64,000 nucleotides of DNA from assembly GCA_029204225.1 (NCBI GenBank), contig MU832537.1, forward strand, positions 1 through 64,000, written 5' to 3'. The DNA comes from Diphasiastrum complanatum. Taxonomy: Eukaryota; Streptophyta; Lycopodiopsida; Lycopodiales; Lycopodiaceae. The translations under genes were made by a program, and so were the position numbers. This document shows, in pieces, positions 1-10,699 of the stretch. Position 1 is the stretch's first letter; each line of letters starts with the position of its first letter. The notes below the pieces were generated by a model. That model saw only the letters and a list, made by a program, of their open reading frames with translations, made no database searches and was not told the DNA's origin.

Positions 1-194
1 TTCCAGATAGTAGAGAAGAATGCATCATGCTGGCATTTCCCTCTCAAGGACTCGAGTAATCATTACGATCTGAGTAAAACTCAGTTCGTTTATCATAGGC
101 ATTCTGCTAGGGCATCTGCTACTGTATGAATTTTTATATATTATCATGTCAAACTCTTCATAACTCTGCCCAACGAGCTTTTTGATTAGGTCTG
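1..194 (-). mobile_element. Chromovirus copy B, left part (RNase H end / linker before integrase)
   Basis: This stretch aligns base by base with 2,151-2,400 of copy A, including the coding tail MPMINELSFTQI of the RNase H to integrase linker. It carries several small deletions relative to copy A, so no useful frame survives. It is the part of copy B lying beyond the copy A insertion, and the element continues past the left edge of the window. The join to 6,532 is seen directly: the target sequence ends in GTCTG here and resumes with ATCTGAGACTC there. Confidence 0.85.
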
Positions 195-552
195 TGTAAT
201 AGATCCTAACACCACAGTAGGGCAAACACTAACTGATCCACCCAACCTTGCCTACTCCCTGATATAGAGTAAGCCCCTCCTAGCCCAGTGTGAGGACTGG
301 TAGCATGCTACTGCCAAGTGTCGGCCACGTGGCACTGACGTGGCCGACTGCACGTCGGGACCCAACTGGGGGCCCTATCCTGCTGACAGGGTCCCTAGGC
401 TGTGTTAGGCCCGCCATGGCTATGGACCGTGCTGGGGCACACTACTCACACTGTCTTGCCCTGTTGGTCATGTACGCTGGACACGACCCTGACTGTGGTA
501 TCTGACCTATCTGTGTTCTCTAGGGTTCGGCACTGGTTACGAGCTCGTAACA
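195..552 (-). repeat. 3' LTR of chromovirus copy A
   Basis: The 358-bp LTR reads TGTTACGAGCTCGTAACC... to ...GATCTATTACA on the minus strand, so it has canonical TG...CA ends. It is identical to 6,172-6,531 by eye except for two single-base deletions in C runs (near 275 and near 360). Confidence 0.95.
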
Positions 553-567
553 CTCCCTCCCCCTTAA
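553..567 (-). other. Polypurine tract of copy A
   Basis: Read on the minus strand this is AAGGGGGAGGGAG immediately before the 3' LTR. That is the position and composition expected for the plus-strand DNA primer of an LTR retrotransposon. Confidence 0.85.
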
Positions 568-1082
568 GAACCGTCTTGGTCCTCTAAGACAAAGTCTGGA
601 AAAATCTTGCGAAGGACGCTGCCTCTTTCCCAAGTGGCATTCTCAACAGGCTGATCATTCCACTTAACCAGATATTCTCGGTATAGAGTATGACGAGTCT
701 GCGTCTCTCTACTATCAAGAATTTCCTCTGGTTCATGTGGAGGTTGTTGAGGATCCAATGGGAGAACTAGAACACTGTCCCCTACCAGATTATCTGATCT
801 GGTTAAGGCTTTTCGTAACTGACTTACATGAAAAACTGGAAAAACCTTACTGCTGTGTGGGAGTTCTAGTTCATAGGTGACCTCGCCTAGTCTCCTACTG
901 ATGGTAAAGGGACCACAATACCTTGGAGACAACTTAGCACACACTCCTGATTTGAGGGTTTTAGAGTCAACTGGGACTCTCAAGTAGACTTTCTCACCAG
1001 TGGAGAACTGCACATCCCGTCTAGTGTGGATTACATAATGCCTGGCTCGGATCCTGGATTGGTCTAATGCTACGCTTAGCAT
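564..1082 (-). pseudogene. Integrase C-terminus plus chromodomain of copy A
   Basis: The 172-residue frame encodes the end of pol. Residues about 30-95 are the integrase C-terminal GPY/F-type module (LSPRYCGPF, then VFHVSQLR). Residues about 118-163 are a chromodomain, with EEILDSRE, REYLVKWN and the aromatic-acidic ATWE signature. In chromoviruses this domain guides integration to marked chromatin. The frame ends beside the PPT and is cut off upstream from the integrase core by stops, so it is a relic of one polyprotein and not a separate gene. Confidence 0.9.
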
Positions 1083-2172
1083 GTTATATCATCCTGGTTT
1101 AGGTCTTCTAAAATAGAGTTTCTGGCATGCTTCAACTTTTTCTTGTTTTAAACCCTACAGATGTGGGGTGAGCGAGGCCGGAAAACCGTACAATCAGCAT
1201 AAATAGGGCTGTATCCCGTAGCTGGAATGTTTGGTACTGTTATTAAGCAAACTCTAATATCGAGAGATTACTCCTCCAATTAGTCTGCTTCTTGCTGACG
1301 TTGCACGAGGCATATCCTCCAGCACTGATTTACCCCTTTCGGTTTGACCGTCCGTCTGTGATGGTCGGTGTACTCATATTAAGTTTAGTATGGAGGGAGA
1401 TGATGGAATACTGCCCTCCAAAAATTACCAGTAAACATACGTTCACCGATCGCTGACTATGCCGGAAGGGTAGACCGTTACAATTAAATAGCCCGTCTAC
1501 CAAACAACCTCGCTAACTCTGGAGCTCTAACGGTTGTTTTGGTCGGAATAAAATGAGCCATTTTGGTCAGACGGTCAACTGTGACCCATATAGCGTCATT
1601 ACCCTTTTGGGTTTTAGGCAGGCCTACTATAAAATCCATGGAGATACTCTCCCATTTACCAGCTGGGTATTTCTAAGGGATGCAACAACCCTCCTGCCTT
1701 TAAATGCTCTGCTTTATTTACTTGACATTTCTAGCAACTGGTTACATACTGGTGGACGTCCTTTTTTCATACTGGGCCAGAAAAATTGCCTACGAAGAAG
1801 CTCATAGGTCTTCTGTATGCCTGGGTGTCCCGCGCTAGGATTGTCATGACATTCATATAGGACCTGCTGCCTATAATCCTCTGAATTGGGGACACATACT
1901 CTATCTCTATAGAGCAAGTACTCATCCTGAATGGAATACTGTTTCCATTTGAATCCTTGAGTCAACTGACCCTCAACCACTGGGGTTTGCTTGGGTAATA
2001 CAGGCTCAGAATCCTCAACGTCATCTGACGACGTATACTCGGACTCATCATCATCCTCAACGGAAGCTGCCGTATTCTTGGATGAACTGGCACCAGCCTC
2101 CGGGAACTGGTTCTGGAGTCTGTAACTGTCTGTTCTGGACTGAGTTCCAGATAATAGAGAAGAATGCATCAT
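1083..2172 (-). pseudogene. Integrase zinc-binding domain and broken catalytic core of copy A
   Basis: Minus-strand translation at 1,714-2,172 contains the H-H-C-C-type N-terminus of a gypsy integrase (YECHDNPSAGHPGIQKTY, then RRQFFWPSMK). Sequence resembling the catalytic core follows below 1,714 but changes frame and carries stops. By 1,083-1,480 only short matches remain. The element cannot make a working integrase. Residues before the HHCC motif are acidic (EDDDESEYTSSDD), a linker after RNase H. Confidence 0.8.
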
Positions 2173-2187
2173 GCTGGCATTTCCCTC

Positions 2188-2589
2188 TCAAGGACTCGAG
2201 TACTCATTACGAATCTGAGTAAAACTCAGCTCGTTTATCATAGGCATTCTGCTAAGGGCATCTGCTACTGTATTGAATTTTCCACGCCTATATCTGATAG
2301 ACATGTCAAACTCTTGCATCAACTCTGCCCAACGAGCTTTCCGACCTCTAAGCTCAGGTTGATTGCAAAGGTATCTGAGACTCTCATGGTCTGTCAGGAC
2401 CTCAAAGTTGGCACCATACAAATAATGCCTCCAAGTCTTAAGGGCATGGACTATAGAAAAGAGTTCCTTTTCATAGGCACTATACCTAGTCTGTGCTGGC
2501 TCGAGTTTTTTACTCTCGAACACAACTGGTCGTCCACCCTGAGTTAGCACAGCACCTACTGCAAAGTCGCTAGCATCTGTTTCGACCAC
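2188..2589 (-). pseudogene. RNase H domain of copy A
   Basis: This 133-residue frame is a typical gypsy RNase [16 protein letters not shown] at the start, YSAYEKELFSIVHALKTWRH in the middle, VLTDHESL and DALSRMP at the end. The acidic catalytic positions (D in ETDAS, E in KEL, D in LTDH) are present. It is separated from RT by the 86-bp deletion, so the polyprotein is shifted. The first methionine is internal and does not mark a true start. Confidence 0.9.
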
Positions 2590-2653
2590 AAATGGCTGAT
2601 TGGGGTCGACGACTTTTAAGACTGGTGCTGTAGCTAAGGCTGTTTTGAGAGCA

Positions 2654-5275
2654 TCAAAGCTCTCCTGTTGTGCAGACTCCCAAATGAACTCCTAGAAAGA
2701 TTTGAAGTTCCAAAATATTCTGAGGTCTCAGCCAACTGAGTATGGCTTTAACCTTATTTGGGTCCATCTTAATCCCATCTGAAGAGATAATGTGACCCAA
2801 ATATGCTACTTCTTCAACGAAGAATTCACACTTGGATTGTTTAGCATAAAGCTTATGCTTTCTGAGCAGTCGAAACACCTTTCTGAGGTGTTTTAGATGC
2901 TCCTTCCTCGTTTTGCTGTAGACGAGGATGTCATCTAAAAATACGACCACAAACTTACCCAAGTATGGTCTGAGGACACTGTTCATCAAGGTCATAAAAG
3001 TAGCTGGAGCATTTGTGAGCCCAAATGGCATCACCTTAAACTCATAATGACCGTGACGAGTCCTAAAGGCTGTTTTTGAGACATCTTCCGATTTTATACG
3101 GACTTGATGATATCCCGATCTAAGGTCTATTTTACTGAAAAACTTAGCCCCGTCGAGTTGATCAAACAACTCGTCTGCCCGAGGCATAGGGTATTTATTC
3201 TTAATTGTGACTTTATTGAGGGCTCTGTAATCTACGCAAAGACGCATAGACCCCTCTTTCTTTTTCACCAATAAGACTGGTGAGGCCCATGGTGAACTAC
3301 TGGTCTGAATTTGGCCTTTCCCAAGATAGTCTGTTAACTGCCTAGTTATTTCTTCATCCTCTGTTCGGCTGACCCGATACGGAGGTTTAGAAACAGGTGC
3401 TGTACCTGGTACTAGGTTTATTACATGATCTACCTCTCTGCTAGGTGATAAACCATGTGGCAAATCTTCAGGAAAAACATCTTTAAATTTAGACAATAAA
3501 GTTTCTAATTTACTGATTTTCTGCTGAATAGAACTGGAAATAGAAACTTCAGGAATAAACTGAAAGTCACATAAGAATACCTGATGGTCTTCGTCTCCGA
3601 TTAGCTGACAGAGCTCTGAACTGCAGACCATAGGGCTGTTGGGAACATCATGCTCCCCATGCAACTGGATCTCTCGGCCTTTATACTGAAAGCTGAGGGT
3701 GTTCTCCTGATAGTTTCTGTGGAGGGAAGGTCCTAAACTGTAGAGCCAATCTCTCCCGAGAACAATGTCTGTTCGATCCAGGTGCATTATCTGAAAGTTT
3801 ATTTGATCTTGGTACCCCTGAATACCAAGATTTAACTTACTTACCATAGTTTCCCATATTTTTTTATCTTCACCCTTAGCTAATGAAACTATGTACCTAT
3901 GCTGACTAGGTACTTCTGGTAGTTTAAGCTTTTTAACCAGGGTGTGGTTGATGAAATTATGGGTTGCCCCATCATCAACCATGACTCTTACTGACTGGTT
4001 ACCAACTTTCCCATGCATACGTACTAGGTCATGCGGCCCAAAGCTGAAGGGTCTCGCTAGCATTGCAGAGGTCAGCTGGCAACAGTGTTCATGATCTTCA
4101 TGATACACTTTGATCTCGGAAGCTGCCGAGTCACTGGGGAAACATACAGTCTGAACAAGATGAACTTGTTTTTTATCTTTTTTAGTGAAAGGCCCCTTGG
4201 GACACTGTCTGACTGTGTGTCCCTTGCCCATACACACAAAGCACAAACGTTCTTGTTTGGCTTTCTCAAAATCATCTGGTTTTAAGGGCTGTATGTGTGA
4301 AGGGCGTTTCTGAGGAGCTTCACCTTTAAATTTATCTTCTTTCTTTCTTTTTAAAAATTTCTTTTTAAATTGAAAGTCTTTCTGAGGAAGCTGCTCAGAA
4401 AGTGGTTGTTGTCTCGCTCTCTTCCTACCCACTGAATCATCATAGATTTGAGCATATCTGAGAGCTTGCTCAAGGGTAGTAGGCGAGTTTCTCTGGACCT
4501 CTACTTTATATTCATCTTTGAGGCCACGGACAAATCCCCTGATTTTTTGATAGTCATCCATATTTTTAATCTTTAAAATTGCCTCTCGATACTGCGAGAT
4601 ATATTGGATGAGGGACTTGTCCATTACTGTTCTTTCCCAGGCTTCCCAGGCTCTATCAAGTTCATTCTCTGGTAGAAATTCTCTTAGGAAAGCTTCTTCA
4701 AAAGCTTTCCATGACCGGGGAGTCTGCCCAGTCTCCTGGAGATTTAACCACCACTTATAGGCCATAGGCCCTAAAGAAAGACTGGCCTCAATTGCTTGCA
4801 AATGGTCAGGGGTCTGTTTAAGAGCATGAATGTTCTTCCATTTGCTGAGGAAGGTTTGTAGAATATCTGCATTTCTATCCTTCTCTTCCCCATTAAAAGT
4901 AGGAGGCTTTAAATCTTTAAAAACACTGGGGTGAGACCGTAAAGTCTCACCCGAAACTGATGGAAGTGGAGAAGGGGATAACTGAGAAGTGGAGGGAAGG
5001 CTTCCTTTCGCGGAGCTCAAAATCAAGTTTTTGAGTTCAGCGAACGAGTCGTCCACACTGGACTTGAAATTGGCTAATGCCAGCTTCAGTTCATCCACTT
5101 CTGTTACCAATTGGAGGAACTGCTCCTTGGTAACCAGTTCGTCGAGTTCTTCGGCGAACTGTTCCTGTTCTTCTACTTCCATGGGTTCCTTCCCTTTTCT
5201 GTAAGCCAAGGCTTCTGTTTCAAGTTCGTCGAAGCCTCTCTCCTGGGGTTGATCAGGTCCCTGAGGAGTGGTCAT
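2654..5275 (-). pseudogene. gag-protease-reverse transcriptase of chromovirus copy A
   Basis: An 873-residue frame. Residues 1-100 include an acidic coiled-coil-like stretch; 130-285 are a retrotransposon gag domain ([21 protein letters not shown]). A CCHC zinc knuckle lies at 345-358 ([14 protein letters not shown]). The protease active site near 434 reads VDDGATHNF, with D where DSGA is usual. RT spans about 610-830 with the catalytic FLDD at 779-782. The start MTTPQGP is shared with copy B. After RT the frame runs out of phase at 2,693 because 86 bases present in copy B (6,853-6,938) are missing. Confidence 0.93.
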
Positions 5276-6156
5276 CTTCGAAACTGAAAGAGAGCTACCT
5301 TAACTTCTGAAGGAAAAAAGTCTAAAAGACTAATTTACAACTGTACAAGGGAAAGGAAAGATGACTTAGCTGTTTCTGAGGTCTATACTTCCAAAGAGAT
5401 TATGAAGAGGAACCCTTTCAGCTCTTTTCCCCAAGATTTCAGACCTGTTGTCCCGGAAAATGCCAGTTTGAAGCTTCAAAACGGTGCCAAATTTCCCGGT
5501 TCTTGAGTTGAGTAGCTGACTAATCTGATTTGAGGTGTGGGGCTCCAACAAACCGAGTAAAAACCGGAAGTTTACAAAAAGAAATCCGGAATTTTTGAAG
5601 TCCCTGCCCTCGCTGGTTGGTCAGCAACCTGTCTGGCCCGATTTGTCCAATTTACAGCTCTGAAATCACCTTGATTCTCTGATTTACTCTCAGCCTGTAG
5701 GTCGCTGGTCTGTAGCAAGCAAGTCTGAAACTCAGACTCCTGAAAAACTTCTGAAAAACAGGGTTAAATTCTGAGATTTCTACCCTACTGTCCAGCGCTG
5801 GCCCTGCTACAATATTTCAGATCAGAACTCCTTCTAATCTACTCAGAACTTCATACGAAACTCAGATTTGAGGGCTGACTATACAGCGATGGACCTGCTC
5901 TTCCCTTCCTCATGAATTTCCGCTCAGATCATAGTGATCTACACTCGAAAATCAGAGAGGGAAACTGATTTTTTCAGCGCTGAAGCTATTGTAAAAGATA
6001 TGCTTCCAAACTACTGAGAAATCCAGCAAATTGGAGGATTAGAAAGCTGATCCTACAGCGATTTTCCTCCTCTATTCTTTTCTGAGAATCTCCCAGATCT
6101 TTCCTATCTTCTGATAGCTTTCTCTACTGTTGCTCCTGAACTCCCTAGGATGGAGA
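5276..6156 (-). other. Untranslated leader of chromovirus copy A
   Basis: About 0.88 kb between the primer binding site and gag, with no conserved coding. The short ORF at 5,366-5,551 has no recognisable domain. The first 45 bases next to gag are shared with copy B; the rest is absent there. Confidence 0.7.
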
Positions 6157-6170
6157 TGGCTCTGATACCA
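6157..6170 (-). other. Primer binding site (initiator Met tRNA) of copy A
   Basis: On the minus strand the sequence one base inside the 5' LTR reads TGGTATCAGAGCCA, complementary to the 3' end of plant initiator-Met tRNA, the usual primer of chromoviruses and copia elements. Confidence 0.93.
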
Positions 6171-6171
6171 G

Positions 6172-6531
6172 TGTAATAGATCCTAACACCACAGTAGGGC
6201 AAACACTAACTGATCCACCCAACCTTGCCTACTCCCTGATATAGAGTAAGCCCCCTCCTAGCCCAGTGTGAGGACTGGTAGCATGCTACTGCCAAGTGTC
6301 GGCCACGTGGCACTGACGTGGCCGACTGCACGTCGGGACCCCAACTGGGGGCCCTATCCTGCTGACAGGGTCCCTAGGCTGTGTTAGGCCCGCCATGGCT
6401 ATGGACCGTGCTGGGGCACACTACTCACACTGTCTTGCCCTGTTGGTCATGTACGCTGGACACGACCCTGACTGTGGTATCTGACCTATCTGTGTTCTCT
6501 AGGGTTCGGCACTGGTTACGAGCTCGTAACA
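6172..6531 (-). repeat. 5' LTR of chromovirus copy A
   Basis: A 360-bp direct copy of 195-552 with TG...CA ends on the minus strand. It borders the primer binding site on the low-coordinate side and copy B sequence on the other. Confidence 0.95.
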
Positions 6532-9500
6532 ATCTGAGACTCTCATGGTCTGTCAGGACCTCAAAGTTGGCACCATACAAATAATGCCTCCAAGTCTTAA
6601 GGGCATGGACTATAGAAAAGAGTTCCTTTTCATAGGCACTGTACCTAATCTGAGCTGGCTCAAGTTTTTTACTCTCGAACGCAACTGGTCGTCCACCCTA
6701 AGTTAGCACAACACCTACTGCAAAGTCACTAGCATCTGTTTCGACCACAAATGGCTGATTGGGGTCGACGACCTTTAAAACTGGTGTTGTAGCTAAGGCT
6801 GTTTTGAGAGCATCAAAGCTCTCCTGTTGTGCGGACTCCCAAATGAACTCCTTTCCCTTCCCCTTAAGAAGATTTGTCATAGGGACTGCTATCTGAGCAT
6901 ATTCCTTGACAAATCGTCTGTAATATCCCGCTAGACCAAGAAAGATCTGAAGTTCCAAAATATTTTGAGGTCTCAGCCAACTGAGTATGGCTTTAACCTT
7001 AATTGGGTCCATCTTAATCCCATCTGAAGAGATAATGTGACCCAAATATGCTACTTCTTCAACGAAGAATTCACACTTGGATTGTTTAGCATAAAGCTTA
7101 TGCTTTCTGAGCAGTCGAAACACCTTTCTGAGGTGTTTTAGATGCTCCTTCCTCGTTTTGCTGTAGACGAGGATGTCATCTAAAAATACGACCACAAACT
7201 TACCCAAGTATGGTCTGAGGACACTGTTCATCAAGGTCATAAAAGTAGCTGGAGCATTTGTGAGCCCAAATGGCATCACCTTAAACTCATAATGACCGTG
7301 ACGAGTTCTAAAAGCTGTTTTCGAGACATCTTCCGATTTTATACGGACCTGATGATATCCCGAACTGAGGTCTATTTTGCTGAAAAACTTAGCCCCGTCG
7401 AGTTGATCAAACAACTCGTCTGCCCGAGGCATAGGGTATTTATTCTTAATTGTGACTTTATTGAGGGCTCTGTAATCTACGCAAAGATGCATAGACCCCT
7501 CTTTTTTTTTCACCAATAGGACTGGTGAGGCCCATGGTGAACTACTGGTCTGAATTTGGCCTTTCCCAAGATAGTCTGTTAACTGCCTAGTTATTTCTTC
7601 ATCCTCTGTTCGGCTGACCCGATACGGAGGTTTAGAAACAGGTGCTGTACCTGGTACTAGGTTTATTACATGATCTACCTCTCTGCTAGGTGATAAACCA
7701 TGTGGCAAATCTTCAGGAAAAACATCTTTAAATTTAGACAATAAAGTTTCTAATTTACTGATTTTCTGCTGAATGGAACTGGAAATAGAAACTTCAGGAA
7801 TAAACTGAAAGTCACATAAGAATACCTGATGGTCTTCGTCTCCGATTAGCTGACAGAGCTCTGAACTGCAGACCATAGGGCTGTTGGGAACATCATGCTC
7901 CCCATGCAACTGGATCTCTCGGCCTTTATGCTGAAAGCTGAGGGTGTTCTCCTGATAGTTTCTGTGGAGGGAAGGTCCTAAACTGTAGAGCCAATCTCTC
8001 CCGAGAACAATGTCTGTTCGATCCAGGTGCATTATCTGAAAGTTTATTTCATCTTGGTACCCCTGAATACCAAGATTTAACTTACTTACCATAGTTTCCC
8101 ATATTTTTTTATCTTCACCCTTAGCTAATGAAACTATGTACCTATGCTGACTAGGTACTTCTGGTAGTTTAAGCTTTTTAACCAGGGTGTGGTTGATGAA
8201 ATTATGGGTTGCCCCATCATCAACCATGACTCTTACTGACTGGTTACCAACTTTCCCATGCATACGTACTAGGTCATGAGGCCCAAAGCTGAAGGGTCTC
8301 GCTAGCATTGCAGAGGTCAGCTGGCAACAGTGTTCATGATCTTCATGATACACTTTGATCTCGGAAGCTGCCGAGTCACTGGGGAAACATACAGTCTGAA
8401 CAAGATGAACTTGTTTTTTATCTTTCTTATCTTTTTTAGTGAAAGGCCCCTTGGGACACTGTCTGACTGTGTGTCCCTTGCCCATACACACAAAGCACAA
8501 ATGTTCTTGTTTGGCTTTCTCAAAATCATCTGGTTTTAAGGGCTGTATGAGTGAAGGGCGTTTCTGAGGAGCTTCACTTTTAAATTTGTCTTCTTTCTTT
8601 CTTTTTAAAAATTTCTTTTTAAATTGAAAGTCTTTCTGAGAAGGCTGCTCAGAAAGTGGCTGTTGTCTCGCCTTCTTCCTACCCACTGAATCATCATAGA
8701 TTTGAGCATATCTGAGAGCTTGTTCAAGGGTAGTAGGCGAGTTTCTCTGGACCTCTACTTTATATTCATCTTTGAGGCCACGGACAAATCCCCTGATTTT
8801 CTGATAGTCATCCATATTTTTAATCTTTAAAATTGCTTCGCGATACTGCGAGATATATTGGATGAGGGATTTATCCATTACTGTTCTTTCCCAGGCTTCC
8901 CAGGCTCTATCCAGTTCATTTTCTGGTAGAAATTCTCTTAAGAAAGCTTCTTCAAAAGCTTTCCATGACCAAGGAGTCTGCCCAATCTCCTGGAGATTTA
9001 ACCACCACTTATAGGCCGTAGGCCCTAAAGAAAGACTGGCCTCAATTGCTTGCAAATGGTCAGGGGTCTGTTTAAGAGCATGAATGTTCTTCCATTTGCT
9101 GAGGAAGGTTTGTAGAATATCTGCATTTCTATCCTTCTCTTCCCCATTAAAAGTAGGAGGTTTTAAATCTTTAAAAACACTGGGGTGAGACCGTAAAGTC
9201 TCACCCGAAACTGATGGAAGTGGAGAAGGGGATAACTGAGAAGTGGAGGGAAGGCTTCCTTTCGCGGAGCTCAAAATCAAGTTTTTGAGTTCAGCGAACG
9301 AGTCGTCCACACTGGACTTGAAATTGGCTAATGCCAGCTTCAGTTCATCCACTTCTGTTACCAATTGGAGGAACTGCTCCTTGGTAACCAGTTCGTCGAG
9401 TTCTTCGACGAACTGTTCCTGTTCTTCCACTTCCATGGGTTCCTTCCCTTTTCTGTAAGCCAAGGCTTCTGTTTCAAGTTCGTCGAAGCCTCTCTCCTGG

Positions 9501-9577
9501 GGTTGAACAGGTCCCTGAGGAGTGGTCATCTTCGGAACTGAAAGAGAGTTACCTTAACTTCTGAAGGAAAAAAAGTC
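6532..9577 (-). mobile_element. Chromovirus copy B, right part (gag to RNase H), 5' end lost
   Basis: Nearly identical to 2,400-5,320 of copy A. It starts at the copy A insertion point inside RNase H and runs through RT, protease and gag. Similarity stops at about 9,577, some 45 bases upstream of the gag start. The leader, primer site and 5' LTR expected there are missing, replaced by unrelated sequence, so copy B is truncated at that side. Confidence 0.9.
6698..9529 (-). pseudogene. gag-protease-RT and start of RNase H, chromovirus copy B
   Basis: A 943-residue frame with the same order as copy A: gag, CCHC knuckle ([14 protein letters not shown]), protease [11 protein letters not shown] with FLDD, then the RT-RNase H connection ([14 protein letters not shown]) that copy A has lost. 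It ends at a nonsense codon just after [14 protein letters not shown], where copy A has CAG (glutamine) and this copy has TAG. Gag-to-RT is therefore more intact than in A, but RNase H is cut by that stop and by the copy A insertion. One 3-residue KKD repeat is extra. Confidence 0.93.
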
Positions 9578-9694
9578 CGTCCGTCTGAAGTTCGACATTG
9601 AACAGGGCTTCAAGGACATTTCGTGAGGGACGGGAACTGAAAACATTGGAAATCGACAAAATGGCCCGGGAATACAGTCTACAGATTCGTGACC

Positions 9695-9812
9695 CCGAGA
9701 GAGAGGCGTTGTGAGAGGCTGTGTCACAGACCGAGAGAGAGGCTGTGAGAGGGAGGCTGTGAGAGAGCCAGTGAGAGCCTTTGAGAGGCTGTGAGAGGCT
9801 GTGAGAGCCAGT
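9695..9812. repeat. GAGAGGCTGTGA degenerate short tandem repeat
   Basis: The motif GAGAGGCTGT recurs about six times with GAGA runs between, just upstream of the ORF at 9,835. It begins after the truncated end of copy B. Confidence 0.75.
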
Positions 9813-9834
9813 TCGAGAAACAGGGTGTCATGAG

Positions 9835-10200
9835 ATGGCGGAGCGCATACCACCGAGGCCTGAGGGCGAAGCCAAGAGGAAGCTCGAGGAAGATGTCCAA
9901 AGGCACAACGAAAGGCATCGGAAGCAAGAGGCAGACATTGCAGAGATGCTGCGACAGGCTCGGCAGAGAAATACGGAACCGGAGCACCCAGCTCCCCCTG
10001 TGCCCCCCGCCCCCGCTGTCGAGCTGGATTTGGATGAGCAGATCGGAATGAACTTCACACGGCGGCAGCTCATCATGGTCAGGGAAAGGGCTGTCTGCCG
10101 TCGTGCTAACCAGGAGGCAGCTTGGGCTAACCGGGAGGCAGAGCGAGAGCGACAGAACAATGCACCTGAGGAGGGAGAGGAGTTAGTGGAGGATCCATAG
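9835..10200 (+). CDS. Unrecognised charged coiled-coil ORF, 121 residues
   Basis: I do not recognise this product. It opens with MAERIPPRPEGEAKRK, is rich in E, R, K and Q, and has a proline spacer (PAPPVPPAPA) near residue 55. Two helical, coiled-coil-like blocks lie at about 13-45 and 75-110, and the tail is acidic. The GC content and R/A-rich composition differ from the AT-rich surroundings. It lies between a truncated chromovirus and a broken hAT transposase, so it may be a leftover transposon accessory ORF or an exon of one. No signal peptide or membrane segment is visible. Confidence 0.35.
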   Translation: MAERIPPRPEGEAKRKLEEDVQRHNERHRKQEADIAEMLRQARQRNTEPEHPAPPVPPAPAVELDLDEQIGMNFTRRQLIMVRERAVCRRANQEAAWANREAERERQNNAPEEGEELVEDP

Positions 10201-10699
10201 GAATGTTTAGAATAGATGGGTTCTAGCCGTATGTGGCTAACTGTTGTTATGTAATTTTCGGTAGTAGATGAGGCAGCATTTAGTGTCTAACATAGTGTGA
10301 AGAACAGCCCCAGCCGTATATGGCGGGAAAACGTATTGTAACTTTGATACATTTGATGAAAAAATGTAAGGTGTGTTTTTTGTGCAACGCGTGCCTGGTG
10401 TATTGCAATGTAATATGTGTGTTCATGAAATGCTATAAAGGGGGTTGTATTTCTGGGTTGTGCATCTGCTATCAATCTCTGCAGTTGAGACTAATTGTAA
10501 TTACGCACATACCATTCAAAATAAAATTGAAAACAGAGCATAACAATTACAAATCGACAAATACAAAATGTGCAGCGAATAAAGTACGTCCAACACTAAA
10601 TATGGTATGGAAAATGGTCTGAATACAGTGTTCGACCATCTGGCCGCCAAACATGGAACATGATAGCAAACTGCTAAAAATAAAATAACAGAGCTACAA
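10201..10699. other. No gene seen
   Basis: Only short random frames occur here. No repeat, splice-bounded exon or RNA gene was recognised. Confidence 0.5.

Larger units (their letters stand above)
195..6531 (-). mobile_element. Ty3/gypsy chromovirus copy A, LTR to LTR, defective
   Basis: A complete element by structure: 3' LTR 195-552, polypurine tract 553-567, broken gag-pol, about 0.9 kb of leader, primer binding site 6,157-6,170, and 5' LTR 6,172-6,531. The flanks are GTCTG and ATCTG, a 5-bp target duplication with one change. The domain order gag, protease, RT, RNase H, integrase, chromodomain defines a plant chromovirus. Pol is broken by an 86-bp deletion between RT and RNase H and by frameshifts or stops in the integrase. 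The LTRs differ by only two single-base indels, so insertion was recent even though the coding region is dead. Confidence 0.95.

Noticed and set aside
290-587. ORFs inside the chromovirus LTRs (also at 6,381-6,584)
   Set aside because: They lie wholly within LTR sequence, have no domain and recur only because the LTR is repeated.
7292-8539. Plus-strand frames opposite the chromovirus gag-pol
   Set aside because: They are shadows of the minus-strand coding sequence; the same shadows occur opposite copy A.
9554-10160. Minus-strand frames with repeated S-L-T or leucine patterns near 9.6-10.1 kb
   Set aside because: They translate the GAGAGGCTGT repeat or the antisense of the 121-residue ORF.
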